Part shown: one piece after another, positions 1-9,418 of the stretch
Position numbering within the stretch: position 1 is the first letter of the stretch
Layout of the letters: each line of letters begins with the position of its first letter
Origin: Bartonella sp. AU55XJBT
GTDB taxonomy: Bacteria; Pseudomonadota; Alphaproteobacteria; Rhizobiales; Rhizobiaceae
Assembly: GCF_028618525.1 (NCBI RefSeq)
Contig: NZ_JAQITC010000004.1
Location: forward strand, 62,001-126,000
Direction: 5' to 3'
Length of the DNA stretch: 64,000 nt
Position numbers and translations under genes: made by a program
The notes under the pieces: model-generated
What the model saw: the letters and a program-made list of their open reading frames with translations, nothing else
The model's database searches: none
What the model was told of the DNA's origin: nothing

Positions 1-56
1 GCTTCTTTGTCTCCGTAAGAAACCTTCACATCCTGACCACGCATTTTAATCTTCAT
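1..56 (-). CDS. pstB: Phosphate ABC transporter ATP-binding protein PstB, N-terminal fragment (cut by window edge)
   Basis: Only the first 18 codons are inside the window, reading MKIKMRGQDVKVSYGDKEA on the minus strand, which is the typical start of PstB just before the Walker A region. The ATG lies at 56-54; a second ATG four codons later (MRGQ) could also be used. It follows pstA by about 50 bases in the same direction, so it should supply the ATPase of the PstSCAB phosphate importer. The rest, and any phoU/phoB downstream, are outside the window. Confidence 0.85.
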   Translation of the reverse strand, partial: MKIKMRGQDVKVSYGDKE

Positions 57-107
57 AACAAAAACTCACCTTACAAAAACCTTATCGAAGTTGTTATTTT
101 ATTTAAA

Positions 108-1397
108 TTACTGGCGGCGTTCAAATCGTCGACGTAAAAAAACCGCAGAAATATTCATGATCGCAAGAAAAATCATTAAGACAATAATAGCTCCTGATGT
201 CTTTTCAACAAAAGCGCGCTCTGCTTCACCCGACCACATAAAAATTTGAACAGGCAAAGCTGTTGCCGGATCCATGGGAGTCATAGGAATATTAACAACA
301 AAAGCAACCATTCCAATCAAAAGCAAAGGTGCTGTTTCTCCCAAAGCCTGAGCGACTCCAATAATCGTACCAGTCAAAATACCAGGCGCTGCTAAAGGCA
401 CAACATGATGAAAAATCATTTGTGTTTTTGATGCCCCCAACCCTAAAGCTGCCGCACGAATAGAAAGAGGAACAGCACGCAAAGCAGAACGTGTTGCAAT
501 AATGATCGTGGGAAGAGTCATGAGCGCTAAAACCAGACCACCAACAAAAGAGGCTGAACGTGGTAATCCTAAAAAATTAACAAAAACTGCGAGTCCTAAA
601 AGACCAAACACAATCGAAGGAACAGCGGCAAGGTTATTGATATTTACTTCAATAAAATCTGTAAATTTATTTTTGCGTGCATATTCTTCTAAATAAAGAG
701 CCGTTGCTATGCCTATCGGGAGTGAAACCAATAAAACGATGCCTATCATATAAAGAGATCCAATGATCGCAACACCTAATCCTGCAGTCTCAGGACGACT
801 TGAAGCGCCAAATGTAAAAAAACCAATATTAAATGTTTTATAAAGCGTACCATCATGCGCTAAACGCTTTATCCATTCTACTTGTCGATTAGAAACTTTG
901 CGGTTTTTTTCTGCTACATGCAGATCAATCTGTCCTTTATAAGCAGAATCAATATCCGCAGCTGCCAAAACTTTGATTTTTTGCATTGTGCCAATCAGTT
1001 TTGGATTTTTTGTCACCATCTCACGCAGTTGAACACGCACACTATTGGAAAACATACGGTTAATATCCTGCAAAGAGACGCGATCATTTTGATTGACACC
1101 GAGCTTTTTTGCTAAAGCATTGCGTACAAGAAGCGGGTAATTCGCTGTTATGAGGACTTGTGGTTTTGTTTGACGTTGACCACTTGGATCAATGATCTTT
1201 TCATCCAAATAAATCGATAATGCCATTTCACTTTGAAAAAAAGCTGTATAACCTTGGCTCATGATCGACCATAAAAGTGCAAATAAAAAAAATAAACCAA
1301 TAAAAATGGCAATCAAACCGTAGGCACGAAAACGACGCTCAGCCCAATACCGACGCTTGAGGCTAATATTGCGACGAGGGAAAATTTTTTTATTCAT
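108..1397 (-). CDS. pstA: Phosphate ABC transporter permease PstA
   Basis: Inner-membrane permease of the high-affinity phosphate importer, partnering PstC and the PstB ATPase. The 429-residue protein is longer than E. coli PstA because it carries the extended N-terminus usual in alphaproteobacteria: a basic start, one membrane segment near residues 26-48, then about 150 soluble residues before the permease core. The core (about 205-425) has several membrane helices and the ABC-permease EAA loop, seen as ALGLGASKTQMIFHHVVPLA. Its ATG overlaps the stop of pstC by 4 bases, so the two are translationally coupled. It is one of a four-gene pst unit on the minus strand. Confidence 0.95.
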   Translation of the reverse strand: MNKKIFPRRNISLKRRYWAERRFRAYGLIAIFIGLFFLFALLWSIMSQGYTAFFQSEMALSIYLDEKIIDPSGQRQTKPQVLITANYPLLVRNALAKKLGVNQNDRVSLQDINRMFSNSVRVQLREMVTKNPKLIGTMQKIKVLAAADIDSAYKGQIDLHVAEKNRKVSNRQVEWIKRLAHDGTLYKTFNIGFFTFGASSRPETAGLGVAIIGSLYMIGIVLLVSLPIGIATALYLEEYARKNKFTDFIEVNINNLAAVPSIVFGLLGLAVFVNFLGLPRSASFVGGLVLALMTLPTIIIATRSALRAVPLSIRAAALGLGASKTQMIFHHVVPLAAPGILTGTIIGVAQALGETAPLLLIGMVAFVVNIPMTPMDPATALPVQIFMWSGEAERAFVEKTSGAIIVLMIFLAIMNISAVFLRRRFERRQ

Positions 1398-2854
1398 TCA
1401 TATTGTTCCCGATATCTACGCACAATATAAAGAGCTAGAATATTCATCAAGAGTGTCATCACAAAGAGCGTCATCCCTAAAGCAAAAGCCACCAGAGTTT
1501 GTGGAGAGTTAAACTCAAAATCACCGGTCAATTGGTTAACAATCTTAACCGTCATGGTGGTCATTGATTCGAAAGGATTGAGTGTTAAGTTTGCTGCAAC
1601 ACCTGCCGCTAAAACCACAATCATTGTTTCCCCAATTGCACGCGATGCCGTCAATAAAATAGCTCCCATAATCCCTGGAAGTGCTGCGGGTATAACGACT
1701 TTTTTAATCGTTTCAGATTGCGTTGCACCTAAACCATAAGAACCTTCACGTAAAATGCGTGGAACAGCCGTAATAACATCATCCGACAAAGAAGAAACAA
1801 AAGGAATCAACATAATTCCCATCACAACTCCAGCAGTCAAAACACTTTGTGCCATAATAAAACCACCCCCATCTGAGAGAGAAATAGACAGATCACGTAA
1901 AAATGGTCCGACAACTTTCAAAGCAAAAAAACCATAAACAATGGTTGGGATGCCAGCCAGAACTTCTAATAATGGTTTTACAATTGCTCGCAATCGCGCA
2001 GAAGCATACTCGGCCATATAAAGAGCTGAAAATAGACCTATAGGGACTGCAAAAAGCATGGCAACAAATGCAATATAAAGTGTACCAGCAAGGAGCGGTA
2101 TTAAACCAAATTGTCCAGCTTCATTACTTGAACCGCTCGCGGAAAAACGCGGATCCCAAACTGTTCCTAAAAAGAAATTTGAAAAGGATACAGATTGAAA
2201 AAAGCTTATCGTCTGAAAGAATAGAGAAAGTGCAATGGCTATTGTCGTCAAGACCGCAATGATAGAAGCACAAGATAATCCAATAATAATTAAAGATTCA
2301 ACCTTATTGCGCGCACGTTGATGAGGCGCAATTTGTATTATTCCACTGATAAATCCAAAAGAGGCAATAGCAAAAAGAAAACCATGACCAATAAATTGAA
2401 GCTTTTTAGAAGAAAATATCCATGACTGCGCTATTTTGAACACATCATCGGATGCTTCATGTGGCAACATCAACCCTTTCGCAAGTAATTGTGCCTGCAC
2501 GTCCTTATAGGAAGCAATGGACAGATCCCCTTTAAAGTAATGAATCATTTTGACAACACTTTGAAGCGTCTCCCAAAGTAGATCATGATTTACAGATTCT
2601 GCTATATGTGCACTATACGCCCAAAGCTCTCGAGAAGCATTATATTCTAAATAAATTGTACTCCCAACATCCCATAAAATTAAAAAAATAAAAGCCGGAA
2701 TAACAGTAATCAAAAATGTCCACCAGCCATAATAATACGCACGAGAATGCATTTTATGTTGTCTGTATTCAAGAGCACGTGCTCGCATATAAGAAATACA
2801 AAAGCCACAAAATCCAAAAAGAAATAACAAAAAAACAATAAAAGAAATGCGCAT
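1394..2854 (-). CDS. pstC: Phosphate ABC transporter permease PstC
   Basis: Second membrane subunit of the phosphate importer. The 486-residue protein has an N-terminal helix (residues 3-22), a second helix around 42-65, a periplasmic stretch, and then the permease domain (about 245-480) with the EAA-type loop GSYGLGATQSETIKKVVIPA. Like pstA here it has the long alphaproteobacterial N-terminal half; E. coli PstC is about 320 residues. It lies 62 bases after pstS and overlaps pstA by 4 bases, so transcription is probably from the pstS promoter. No sign of damage. Confidence 0.95.
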   Translation of the reverse strand: MRISFIVFLLFLFGFCGFCISYMRARALEYRQHKMHSRAYYYGWWTFLITVIPAFIFLILWDVGSTIYLEYNASRELWAYSAHIAESVNHDLLWETLQSVVKMIHYFKGDLSIASYKDVQAQLLAKGLMLPHEASDDVFKIAQSWIFSSKKLQFIGHGFLFAIASFGFISGIIQIAPHQRARNKVESLIIIGLSCASIIAVLTTIAIALSLFFQTISFFQSVSFSNFFLGTVWDPRFSASGSSNEAGQFGLIPLLAGTLYIAFVAMLFAVPIGLFSALYMAEYASARLRAIVKPLLEVLAGIPTIVYGFFALKVVGPFLRDLSISLSDGGGFIMAQSVLTAGVVMGIMLIPFVSSLSDDVITAVPRILREGSYGLGATQSETIKKVVIPAALPGIMGAILLTASRAIGETMIVVLAAGVAANLTLNPFESMTTMTVKIVNQLTGDFEFNSPQTLVAFALGMTLFVMTLLMNILALYIVRRYREQYE

Positions 2855-2916
2855 TTTATCTTTCAGTTTTTATAAAAAAATAGCACCGAAAACTCTTACT
2901 CTGGAACGACAATAAA

Positions 2917-3963
2917 TTATTTCAACATCATGACGCGACCAGCAGAAAAATCAGAACGCTGTGCTTGGCGTTCCTTTTCAGGAGCAACAATCAAACCATA
3001 TTCAGCCAAAGGGCTATCTGGACCAATCATTTGATCAGAAAGAAAAAAGTCAACATACTCTCGCAAACCTGGAACAATATCTAAATGTGCTTTCTTAATA
3101 TAGAAAAAAAGCGGACGAGAAACTGGATATTGTCCACTAGAAATTGTCTCAACTGTTGGCGCAAAACCATTAATATCAGCAACCTTTAACCTATCAGCAT
3201 TATTTTGATAAAAAGACAAACCAAAAATACCAACCCCTGTTTTATTCGAAGTCAGACGCGCAAATGTTTCAGAATAATCACCATCAATATCAACCGCTTT
3301 TCCATCCTTACGGACCGCAATACAAGCAGCGTGTATCTCCTTATCATCCATCCCTAAAGACTTCATCACCTCAACTGCCCCACTCTCTTTACAGCCAACA
3401 GCAAGTAACTTTTCCTCAAAAACTTCACGTGTTCCATGCTTCTCTCCAGGAATATAGGCTGCTATCGTCCAATCAGGAAGAGCACTATTGATGGTACTCC
3501 ATTTCAAAACATGATTGGGTTGCAACTTCCCATCTATAATAACGCGAGCTGCAAGAGCTTTATAAACATCTATCGGCTGTAATTTCCAATCAGGACCTTT
3601 AATATCTGTTGCAAAAACAATGCCATCATACCCAATGCGTATTTCCTCAATATCTTTCACACCAGCCTCAAAACAAGACTGCAATTCACTCGATTTCATT
3701 GCCCGCGAAGCATTCACAATATCAACGGTGTTCTCCCCAATACCACGACAAAATTCCTTAATTCCCGCTCCTGTTCCACCCGATTCGATAACAGGAACCT
3801 TAAAATGGGGATAAATTTCTCCAAAGGTCTCAGCAACAATCTTTTGATAAGGTAAAACAGTAGATGAACCAGTAACCTGTATTTGATCACGCGCATTGCC
3901 TACATTTGCTGACAGCAGTAACGCAAAAACCAATCCCACTCCAATTGATAAGACTCTGCTCAT
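2917..3963 (-). CDS. pstS: Periplasmic phosphate-binding protein PstS
   Basis: Captures phosphate in the periplasm and delivers it to PstCA. The 348-residue protein starts with a signal peptide (MSRVLSIGVGLVFALLLSANVGNA, probable cleavage after NARA-like residues near 24). The mature part begins DQIQVTGSSTVLPY, the phosphate-loop motif of the PstS/SphX family, and continues with ESGGTGAGIKEFCRG, a second ligand-binding segment. It heads the pst cluster. The 139-base gap between it and gshB must hold the promoter. PhoB-type control is expected for the family, but I could not find a convincing Pho box (see rejected items). Confidence 0.95.
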   Translation of the reverse strand: MSRVLSIGVGLVFALLLSANVGNARDQIQVTGSSTVLPYQKIVAETFGEIYPHFKVPVIESGGTGAGIKEFCRGIGENTVDIVNASRAMKSSELQSCFEAGVKDIEEIRIGYDGIVFATDIKGPDWKLQPIDVYKALAARVIIDGKLQPNHVLKWSTINSALPDWTIAAYIPGEKHGTREVFEEKLLAVGCKESGAVEVMKSLGMDDKEIHAACIAVRKDGKAVDIDGDYSETFARLTSNKTGVGIFGLSFYQNNADRLKVADINGFAPTVETISSGQYPVSRPLFFYIKKAHLDIVPGLREYVDFFLSDQMIGPDSPLAEYGLIVAPEKERQAQRSDFSAGRVMMLK

Positions 3964-4102
3964 CTATAAACTCCCTAAAAATCGAGGATAAAGCCTCTTA
4001 ATTTATATCATACGGTCATTCTAGTTCACATTTGCAACATAACAAAATAAAAAACAACATGGATCATTTTTTTAACAAAACCATGATTGAATCCTGTATA
4101 AA

Positions 4103-5041
4103 TTAATGTGAACGTTTGGACTCAACAACATCCCAAAACAGATGTGCAATATCTGTACCGCAGAAGCGTTTAATTTCACGAATTCCCGTAGGAGATGTTA
4201 CATTGATTTCTGTTATATAATCTCCAATCACATCAATCCCCACAAACAGAAGACCACGTTCCTTTAAGGCTGGACCAATGCGTTCACAAATTTCATAATC
4301 ACGTTTTGTTAACGCAATATTTTCCGCACGACCTCCAACATGCATGTTAGAACGTACATCTGTTTTTGTCGGAATTCGATTAATGGCTCCAACAGGCGTA
4401 CCATCAAGCAAAATAATCCGTTTATCCCCTTTTCGTACTGCCTCTAAATAACGCTGAACAATAAAAGGTTCGCGATAAATGTCCGAAAACATTTCCAACA
4501 ACGATGCTAAATTACGATCATCTTGTTTTAAATAAAAAACACCAGCGCCCCCATTCCCATAAAGTGGTTTCACAATAATATCGCCAAATGTCTCTCTAAA
4601 AGCAGTTATCTCTTCAATATTTTTGGTAATTAACGTTTCAGGCATCAAATCAGAAAACTCTGTCACAAAAATTTTTTCTGGACTGTTGCGGACCCATGCA
4701 GGATCATTCACAACAAGTGTTTTAGGATGAATACGTTCTAATAAATGTGTCGTGGTGATATAATTGAGATCAAAAGGCGGATCTTGGCGCAAAAGAACTA
4801 CATCCATATCTCTTAATTCTGTACGAACCGGCTTTCCTAATTGATAGTGCTTTCCCTCTTCATCATAGACACTCAATGACTCTAAGCGCGCAATCACACA
4901 ACCATCGTACAGAGATAAACGATCTGGAGTATAATGGAAGAGAGTGTGCCCACGTTCTTGCGCTGCTAAAGCGAGAGCAAATGTTGTATCTCCTTGAATC
5001 CGAACGGTTGAAATATGATCCATCTGAATAGCAATTTTCAT
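4103..5041 (-). CDS. gshB: Glutathione synthetase
   Basis: Cytosolic ATP-grasp enzyme joining gamma-glutamylcysteine and glycine to make glutathione. The 312-residue length and start ([10 protein letters not shown]) match the bacterial GshB family. Visible motifs are [14 protein letters not shown] near residue 115, the ATP-grasp glycine-rich loop [12 protein letters not shown] near 158-169, and the C-terminal metal/ATP segment [14 protein letters not shown] near 278-291, which is characteristic of GshB. It is transcribed away from thiF-like 5129-5932, with 87 bases between the two starts. No damage seen. Confidence 0.95.
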   Translation of the reverse strand: MKIAIQMDHISTVRIQGDTTFALALAAQERGHTLFHYTPDRLSLYDGCVIARLESLSVYDEEGKHYQLGKPVRTELRDMDVVLLRQDPPFDLNYITTTHLLERIHPKTLVVNDPAWVRNSPEKIFVTEFSDLMPETLITKNIEEITAFRETFGDIIVKPLYGNGGAGVFYLKQDDRNLASLLEMFSDIYREPFIVQRYLEAVRKGDKRIILLDGTPVGAINRIPTKTDVRSNMHVGGRAENIALTKRDYEICERIGPALKERGLLFVGIDVIGDYITEINVTSPTGIREIKRFCGTDIAHLFWDVVESKRSH

Positions 5042-5128
5042 AAATAAATCCTCCCTATCCTAAAAGCAGACTGGTCTATGCACCATAAACTTAGTAAACA
5101 ATAAAATAACGATGACAAGAGAAAATTC

Positions 5129-5932
5129 ATGACACAAGAAACAGATACAAAATTCAATAACGAAGAAATCGAACGCTATGCACGTCACATCATTTTGCCT
5201 GAGATTGGTGGTGCGGGACAACAAAAGCTCAAACAAGCGCGTGTTCTTGTTGTGGGTGCTGGTGGTCTTGGAGCACCTGTCTTAACTTATTTGGCTGCCG
5301 CAGGCGTTGGGACCCTTGGAATTGTCGATAATGACACTGTTTCACTTTCCAATTTACAACGCCAAGTTATTCATAACACAAATGCAATCAACCAAAGCAA
5401 AACAGACAGTGCTGAAACCACTATAAAAGCAATAAATCCCCATGTTATAGCTGAAAAACACACCCTACGCTTAGATAAAAGGAATGTGGATAAACTGCTC
5501 AATGCCTACCATATCATTGTTGATGGAAGTGATAATTTTACCACACGCTATCTTCTTGCTGATCACGCTGCCCAATGCAAAAAGCCTTTAATAAGTGGTG
5601 CTGTAGAACGTTTTAATGGCTCATTAACCGTCCTTATGCCGTATAAAGACAATAATCCTCACTATCGCGATTTATTCCCCATCCCTCCTGCTCCCGATAC
5701 AATCCCAACATGTGCTGAAGCTGGAATCATCGGTGTTTTACCTGGCGTTATTGGAACCCTACAAGCCATGGAAGCCATTAAAATAATCACAAACATCGGA
5801 GACCCACTCGTAGGAAAAATTCTTCTCTATAATGGCTTATTAGCGCAGTTTCATGTTATTACCTATAAACGATCAAATTCCAGAGAAAATACCATTGCTC
5901 TTAAAAAGCCCAGAAAAACACATGGGGATTGA
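5129..5932 (+). CDS. HesA/MoeB/ThiF family adenylyltransferase
   Basis: E1-like enzyme that would adenylate the C-terminal glycine of a small sulfur-carrier protein (ThiS or MoaD type). The 267-residue protein shows the nucleotide-binding loop VVGAGGLGAPV near 40-50, the NLQRQVIH arginine motif near 75, the DGSDNF segment near 131, and TCAEAGIIGVLPG with the candidate catalytic cysteine near 192. Unlike E. coli MoeB and ThiF it has no CxxC zinc pairs: the usual YRCLF region reads YRDLFPIPP and the C-terminal pair is absent. No ThiS, MoaD or rhodanese gene is adjacent, so the pathway (thiamine, molybdopterin or other) cannot be fixed from context. Confidence 0.85.
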   Translation: MTQETDTKFNNEEIERYARHIILPEIGGAGQQKLKQARVLVVGAGGLGAPVLTYLAAAGVGTLGIVDNDTVSLSNLQRQVIHNTNAINQSKTDSAETTIKAINPHVIAEKHTLRLDKRNVDKLLNAYHIIVDGSDNFTTRYLLADHAAQCKKPLISGAVERFNGSLTVLMPYKDNNPHYRDLFPIPPAPDTIPTCAEAGIIGVLPGVIGTLQAMEAIKIITNIGDPLVGKILLYNGLLAQFHVITYKRSNSRENTIALKKPRKTHGD

Positions 5933-5958
5933 TGTCTATAGGAGAATTGAGTTAAACT

Positions 5959-6183
5959 TCATGGAGAAGCTTTAACCACACAATGATTACATTTAAAAGC
6001 AGAAAACTGGTACTCATGAATGGATAATCCTTCGGTAATAATTTCACAGACAAGTATATGTGGAAAAAGTGAAGCAAACGGATCTTGAAAACCAATCTGC
6101 TGATGACAACGTAAAGAATGTATTTTCTTAAAAGATCTCTTTAAAACAAGTGGGGAAATATGTAACGTTAACTGTCTTCTGTT
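5959..6183 (-). pseudogene. Relic of a peptide-type ABC transporter ATP-binding protein
   Basis: The gap of about 375 bases before the cytochrome gene is not empty. On the minus strand, the frame read from 6120 gives HSLRCHQQIGFQDPFASL followed by FPHILVCEIITEGLSIHE. This matches the Q-loop region of dipeptide/oligopeptide (Opp/Dpp/Yej) ATPases, usually VFQDPxxSLNPRxxVxxIIxEgLxIH. The frame stops at 5961-5959, is closed upstream by TAA at 6186-6184, and the Walker A, signature and Walker B regions are gone. I infer a decayed transporter gene; which substrate it served cannot be said. Confidence 0.7.
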
Positions 6184-6308
6184 TTATGTGAGAGACATTT
6201 TCCCTATTAAAACATCAATAAGAGCTCTTGTAATAAAACCTTGAAACTAAAATCATAAACAAAAAAACTAATCATCCTTCTTTCTAAAATGAGCCGCTAT
6301 AATATAAG

Positions 6309-6872
6309 TTAATTTGGCTCATTTGCTTTATCATTATCCATTGGTAAAGGAACTGGATGATCGGATAAACTACGTAAATAAAGCAAAAGATCAGCACGAT
6401 CTTGGTCATTTTTAATTCCACGGAAAGACATAGTCGTCCCAGGGAATGCTTTACGTGGAGAATGCAGATAACGATCTAACGTTACGAAATCCCATTTTTG
6501 ATCAGAATTTGCGCGCAATGCCCGTGAATAGGCAAAACCTGCTGCTGACGCCAAAGGACGATTAACAATCTCCCAAAGAACCGGACCAACACGCCCCGCT
6601 TGATTGCGCCCAGAAGTATGGCATATAGCACATTGACGAAAAATTTTACGCCCATTTTCAAAATTGCCTTGTTGAAGGCGACTATTGAGTGATATGGTGA
6701 TGTGAGATTCTTTTTGTTTTTCTTTAAATGTATCATTCTTAGTAACTGTGTGGTGATATTGGGCTGATGGAGAATGATCATAAACGATATCGCTGAGTGT
6801 GGAAATTCCCACAACAATAACCAGCACACATAAACACGCACAAATAAAATAGATAACTTTCGAGCGATTCAT
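6309..6872 (-). CDS. Membrane-anchored c-type cytochrome
   Basis: Electron carrier on the periplasmic face of the inner membrane. The 187-residue protein has an uncleaved N-terminal anchor (residues 7-28, YFICACLCVLVIVVGISTL), a flexible linker, then one class I cytochrome c domain (about 72-175). The heme site is CAICH near residue 82, and the likely sixth ligand is the methionine of GTTMSFRGI near 149. The layout resembles the CycM-type membrane cytochrome c of rhizobia, thought to feed terminal oxidases, but the exact partner is inferred. It is divergent from kdsB, with about 100 bases between starts; a cytochrome next to kdsB-pheA is a familiar rhizobial arrangement. Confidence 0.88.
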   Translation of the reverse strand: MNRSKVIYFICACLCVLVIVVGISTLSDIVYDHSPSAQYHHTVTKNDTFKEKQKESHITISLNSRLQQGNFENGRKIFRQCAICHTSGRNQAGRVGPVLWEIVNRPLASAAGFAYSRALRANSDQKWDFVTLDRYLHSPRKAFPGTTMSFRGIKNDQDRADLLLYLRSLSDHPVPLPMDNDKANEPN

Positions 6873-6976
6873 AAAAACTCAAATGTTCACGGTTTCATTA
6901 CCATTTTTAGTATAAGCTTTTTCTTTGTAACACACAACATCGTAAATGCAGCACAGACGACATTTGGAATCTTGCA

Positions 6977-7708
6977 ATGGCTCTTGAACCGATTATTCTT
7001 ATTCCTGCCCGTATAGGCTCAACCCGCCTTCCCCAAAAAGCTCTCGCTGAAATCGGTGGAAAGCCGATGATTGTTCATGTCGCAGAACAAGCCAAAAAAG
7101 CAGCAATAGGGCGTACGATCATTGCAACAGATCACAACGATATTGCCAAAGTTGTTGCAGAGTATGGGCATGAATATCTCATAACACGCAGTGACCATAA
7201 GTCTGGATCTGATCGTATTTATGAAGCTTTGGTACATATTGATCCTGAACAACGCTACAATGCTATTTTAAATATACAAGGGGACCTCCCAACGATCATG
7301 CCCCATGAAATCATCAGTGCACTACACCCTTTGGAAAATAGCTTTACTGATATCGCAACCTTGGGGGCTCAAATCACTGAGGAAGATGAAAAAAGAGATC
7401 CCAATGTTGTCAAAATCATTGGAACACCGCTTTCTCAAAATCGCCTTCGTGCTCTTTATTTCACTCGTACTACAGCTCCTTATGGAGAGGGTCCTCTTTA
7501 TCATCATATTGGGATATACGCTTATCGGCGCGAAGCACTTGAAAAATTTGTATCATTCACCCCCTCTACACTTGAGATGCGTGAAAAACTTGAACAATTA
7601 CGAGCATTAGAGCATAATATGCGTATCGATGTGGAAATAGTTGATACGATTCCTTTAAGTGTAGACACACAACGTGATCTCGATAGAGTACGCAAGATTT
7701 TAGCATGA
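6977..7708 (+). CDS. kdsB: 3-deoxy-manno-octulosonate cytidylyltransferase (CMP-KDO synthetase)
   Basis: Activates KDO with CTP to CMP-KDO for the inner core of lipopolysaccharide. The 243-residue protein begins with the nucleotide-binding motif [20 protein letters not shown] (residues 8-27) and contains [12 protein letters not shown] near 98-109, the metal-binding segment of KdsB (QGD), and [13 protein letters not shown] near 156. Its stop overlaps the ATG of pheA by 4 bases, so the two form an operon although their pathways are unrelated. Length and motifs are normal. Confidence 0.95.
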   Translation: MALEPIILIPARIGSTRLPQKALAEIGGKPMIVHVAEQAKKAAIGRTIIATDHNDIAKVVAEYGHEYLITRSDHKSGSDRIYEALVHIDPEQRYNAILNIQGDLPTIMPHEIISALHPLENSFTDIATLGAQITEEDEKRDPNVVKIIGTPLSQNRLRALYFTRTTAPYGEGPLYHHIGIYAYRREALEKFVSFTPSTLEMREKLEQLRALEHNMRIDVEIVDTIPLSVDTQRDLDRVRKILA

Positions 7709-8568
7709 AAACACTCAAAAAAACCAATAAAATTTCTTTCCAAGGAGAATACGGCGCTAATTCCCATATTGCTTGCTCTAATATGTTCCCCAATATGGAT
7801 GCTGTGCCCTCTGCTACTTTTGAAGACGCGCTTAATTTGGTAGAAAATGGGAAAGCTGATCTTGCTATGATTCCTATTGAAAATACTCTTGCTGGACGGG
7901 TTGCGGACATTCACCATCTTTTACCCCAATCATCACTTTATATCATTGATGAATATTTTTTGCCTATCCATTTTCAACTCATGGTTTTGCCCGGCGTTGC
8001 CCATGACGAAATTAAAACCGTCCACAGTCATACACATGCCCTTGCACAATGTCGAAAAATCATACGAAACAACGGTTGGAAACCTGTTGTTTCTGCTGAC
8101 ACCGCTGGAGCTGCGAAATTTATTAAAAAAAGTGCTCAACGTTCACAAGCAGCCTTAGCCCCTCTGATCGCAGCAGAACTCTACGGGCTTGATATCCTTG
8201 AAAGAGATGTCGAAGATAATCCTCATAATATTACGCGTTTTGTTATCCTTTCACGATCCAAACGACATGTGCCCAAACCTACAAATGGCGAAAAAATCAT
8301 CACCAGTCTTCTTTTTCGAGTGCGCAATGTTCCCGCTGCTCTCTATAAGGCTATGGGAGGATTTGCAACCAATGGTATTAATATGACAAAATTAGAAAGC
8401 TATCAAATTGGTGGAAATTTCAATGCAACACAATTCTTTGTTGATATTGAAGGACATCCTGAAGATCCCATGATGAAACTTGCCTTAGAAGAATTATCTT
8501 TCTTTTCTGCCGAATTGCGTATTATTGGTACTTATCCAGCACAAAACGATCGAACATCGCATATATAA
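7705..8568 (+). CDS. pheA: Prephenate dehydratase
   Basis: Converts prephenate to phenylpyruvate in phenylalanine synthesis. The 287-residue, single-function enzyme has the catalytic domain (about 8-190) starting [15 protein letters not shown], with [11 protein letters not shown] near 57 and the catalytic TRF motif in HNITRFVIL near 173-181. A C-terminal ACT domain (about 200-280) contains [12 protein letters not shown], the phenylalanine-sensing position written ESRP in enterobacteria and ESYQ in rhizobia. There is no chorismate mutase domain. The ATG overlaps kdsB. A decayed copy of its 3' end lies directly downstream (8584-8714). Confidence 0.95.
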   Translation: MKTLKKTNKISFQGEYGANSHIACSNMFPNMDAVPSATFEDALNLVENGKADLAMIPIENTLAGRVADIHHLLPQSSLYIIDEYFLPIHFQLMVLPGVAHDEIKTVHSHTHALAQCRKIIRNNGWKPVVSADTAGAAKFIKKSAQRSQAALAPLIAAELYGLDILERDVEDNPHNITRFVILSRSKRHVPKPTNGEKIITSLLFRVRNVPAALYKAMGGFATNGINMTKLESYQIGGNFNATQFFVDIEGHPEDPMMKLALEELSFFSAELRIIGTYPAQNDRTSHI

Positions 8569-8583
8569 AAGCATATATAAAAG

Positions 8584-8714
8584 CAACGAAACCACCGTCA
8601 TTTTTCACTGATACCGAAGGACATCCTAAAAATCCTATAATGCAATGTGTTGTGGAAAAAACTCGTCCTTTTATGCTAAACGCGCTTCATTATAACGCTA
8701 AAATAGAAAAATAG
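8584..8714 (+). pseudogene. Decayed partial duplicate of the pheA 3' end
   Basis: Just after pheA, the frame through 8601 reads FFTDTEGHPKNPIMQ, parallel to [15 protein letters not shown] in the pheA ACT domain, and runs on to a stop at 8712-8714. The DNA is also alike (GAAGGACATCCT occurs in both). The rest of pheA is missing, and there is no start codon or ribosome binding site. This looks like a short tandem duplication, or the old end of pheA left after a rearrangement. From 8715 to about 8990 I see only AT-rich sequence. Confidence 0.65.
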
Positions 8715-9013
8715 AGTAATAACATCCGATAACGGAATATATAAACTGCTTTGATAATGGTTTTTGATAAATTACATTATAATAAACAGCAGTTCAACGC
8801 GTACCAAAGACCTCTGTGAAGAAAAACAATTTAACTTATCATTAGAGTATATTAAGATAACAGGTCTTTAAATCTCTTGAATTTAGATAATTTTTAACAT
8901 GCTTTTTATAAAGCTAGGAAATGTTGTTTAACTCTGTTTTTTTGAATTACGTTTGAATTTTCCCACTTATAAAAATTGATTTATGATTCATTTTGTTAAA
9001 AAAGGAGAAGATA

Positions 9014-9418
9014 ATGCAAAAAATCTTTATGCAAGGATTATTAACTGCAAATATTCTCGTCTCCTCTAGTGTTGCGTTTGCTGGATTTGGCGAAAGAGAA
9101 TGGAATTTTGAGCCCAATGAAGCTGTTACAATTGGTATACACAATGAAATACAGCAAGGTGCTGAATATGGGTGCGAAGCATTTAAACCCGAAAAAGTAT
9201 CCTTTACTTTATCATACTCATCTCCTTCTGACGTCAACAACCTACACATTGCTGCAGATGATGAAAAGAAAATAACACATGACAAAGAACATAAGAGCTT
9301 TACGCTCAAAGATGTAAAATCTCTCGATATAGGTTTCCCTAGATCAGGATATTATACTTTTAAAAATATTACTAAGGAAAGAGTTATTGGTCTAGATTGT
9401 GAAGCAGGGGATTTTTAA
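9014..9418 (+). CDS. Small secreted protein of unknown function
   Basis: I do not recognise this 134-residue protein. The start is the ATG at 9014, preceded by the strong ribosome site AAAGGAGAAG; an in-frame TTG/ATG-type start at 8993 is less likely. The N-terminus is a clear signal peptide (MQKIFMQGLLTANILVSSSVAFA, cleavage predicted after residue 23), giving a mature acidic protein of about 111 residues. It has just two cysteines, at 54 and 129, which could form a disulfide in the periplasm or outside the cell. It stands alone between pheA and the SRP RNA with AT-rich gaps on both sides. A periplasmic, surface or host-directed role is possible, but nothing in the sequence proves one. Confidence 0.8.
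   Translation: MQKIFMQGLLTANILVSSSVAFAGFGEREWNFEPNEAVTIGIHNEIQQGAEYGCEAFKPEKVSFTLSYSSPSDVNNLHIAADDEKKITHDKEHKSFTLKDVKSLDIGFPRSGYYTFKNITKERVIGLDCEAGDF

Noticed and set aside
4011..4030. Possible Pho box upstream of pstS (CGGTCAT then GTTCACA)
   Set aside because: The TCA steps are 10 bases apart rather than 11, the second half matches the consensus poorly, and the orientation is opposite to the gene.
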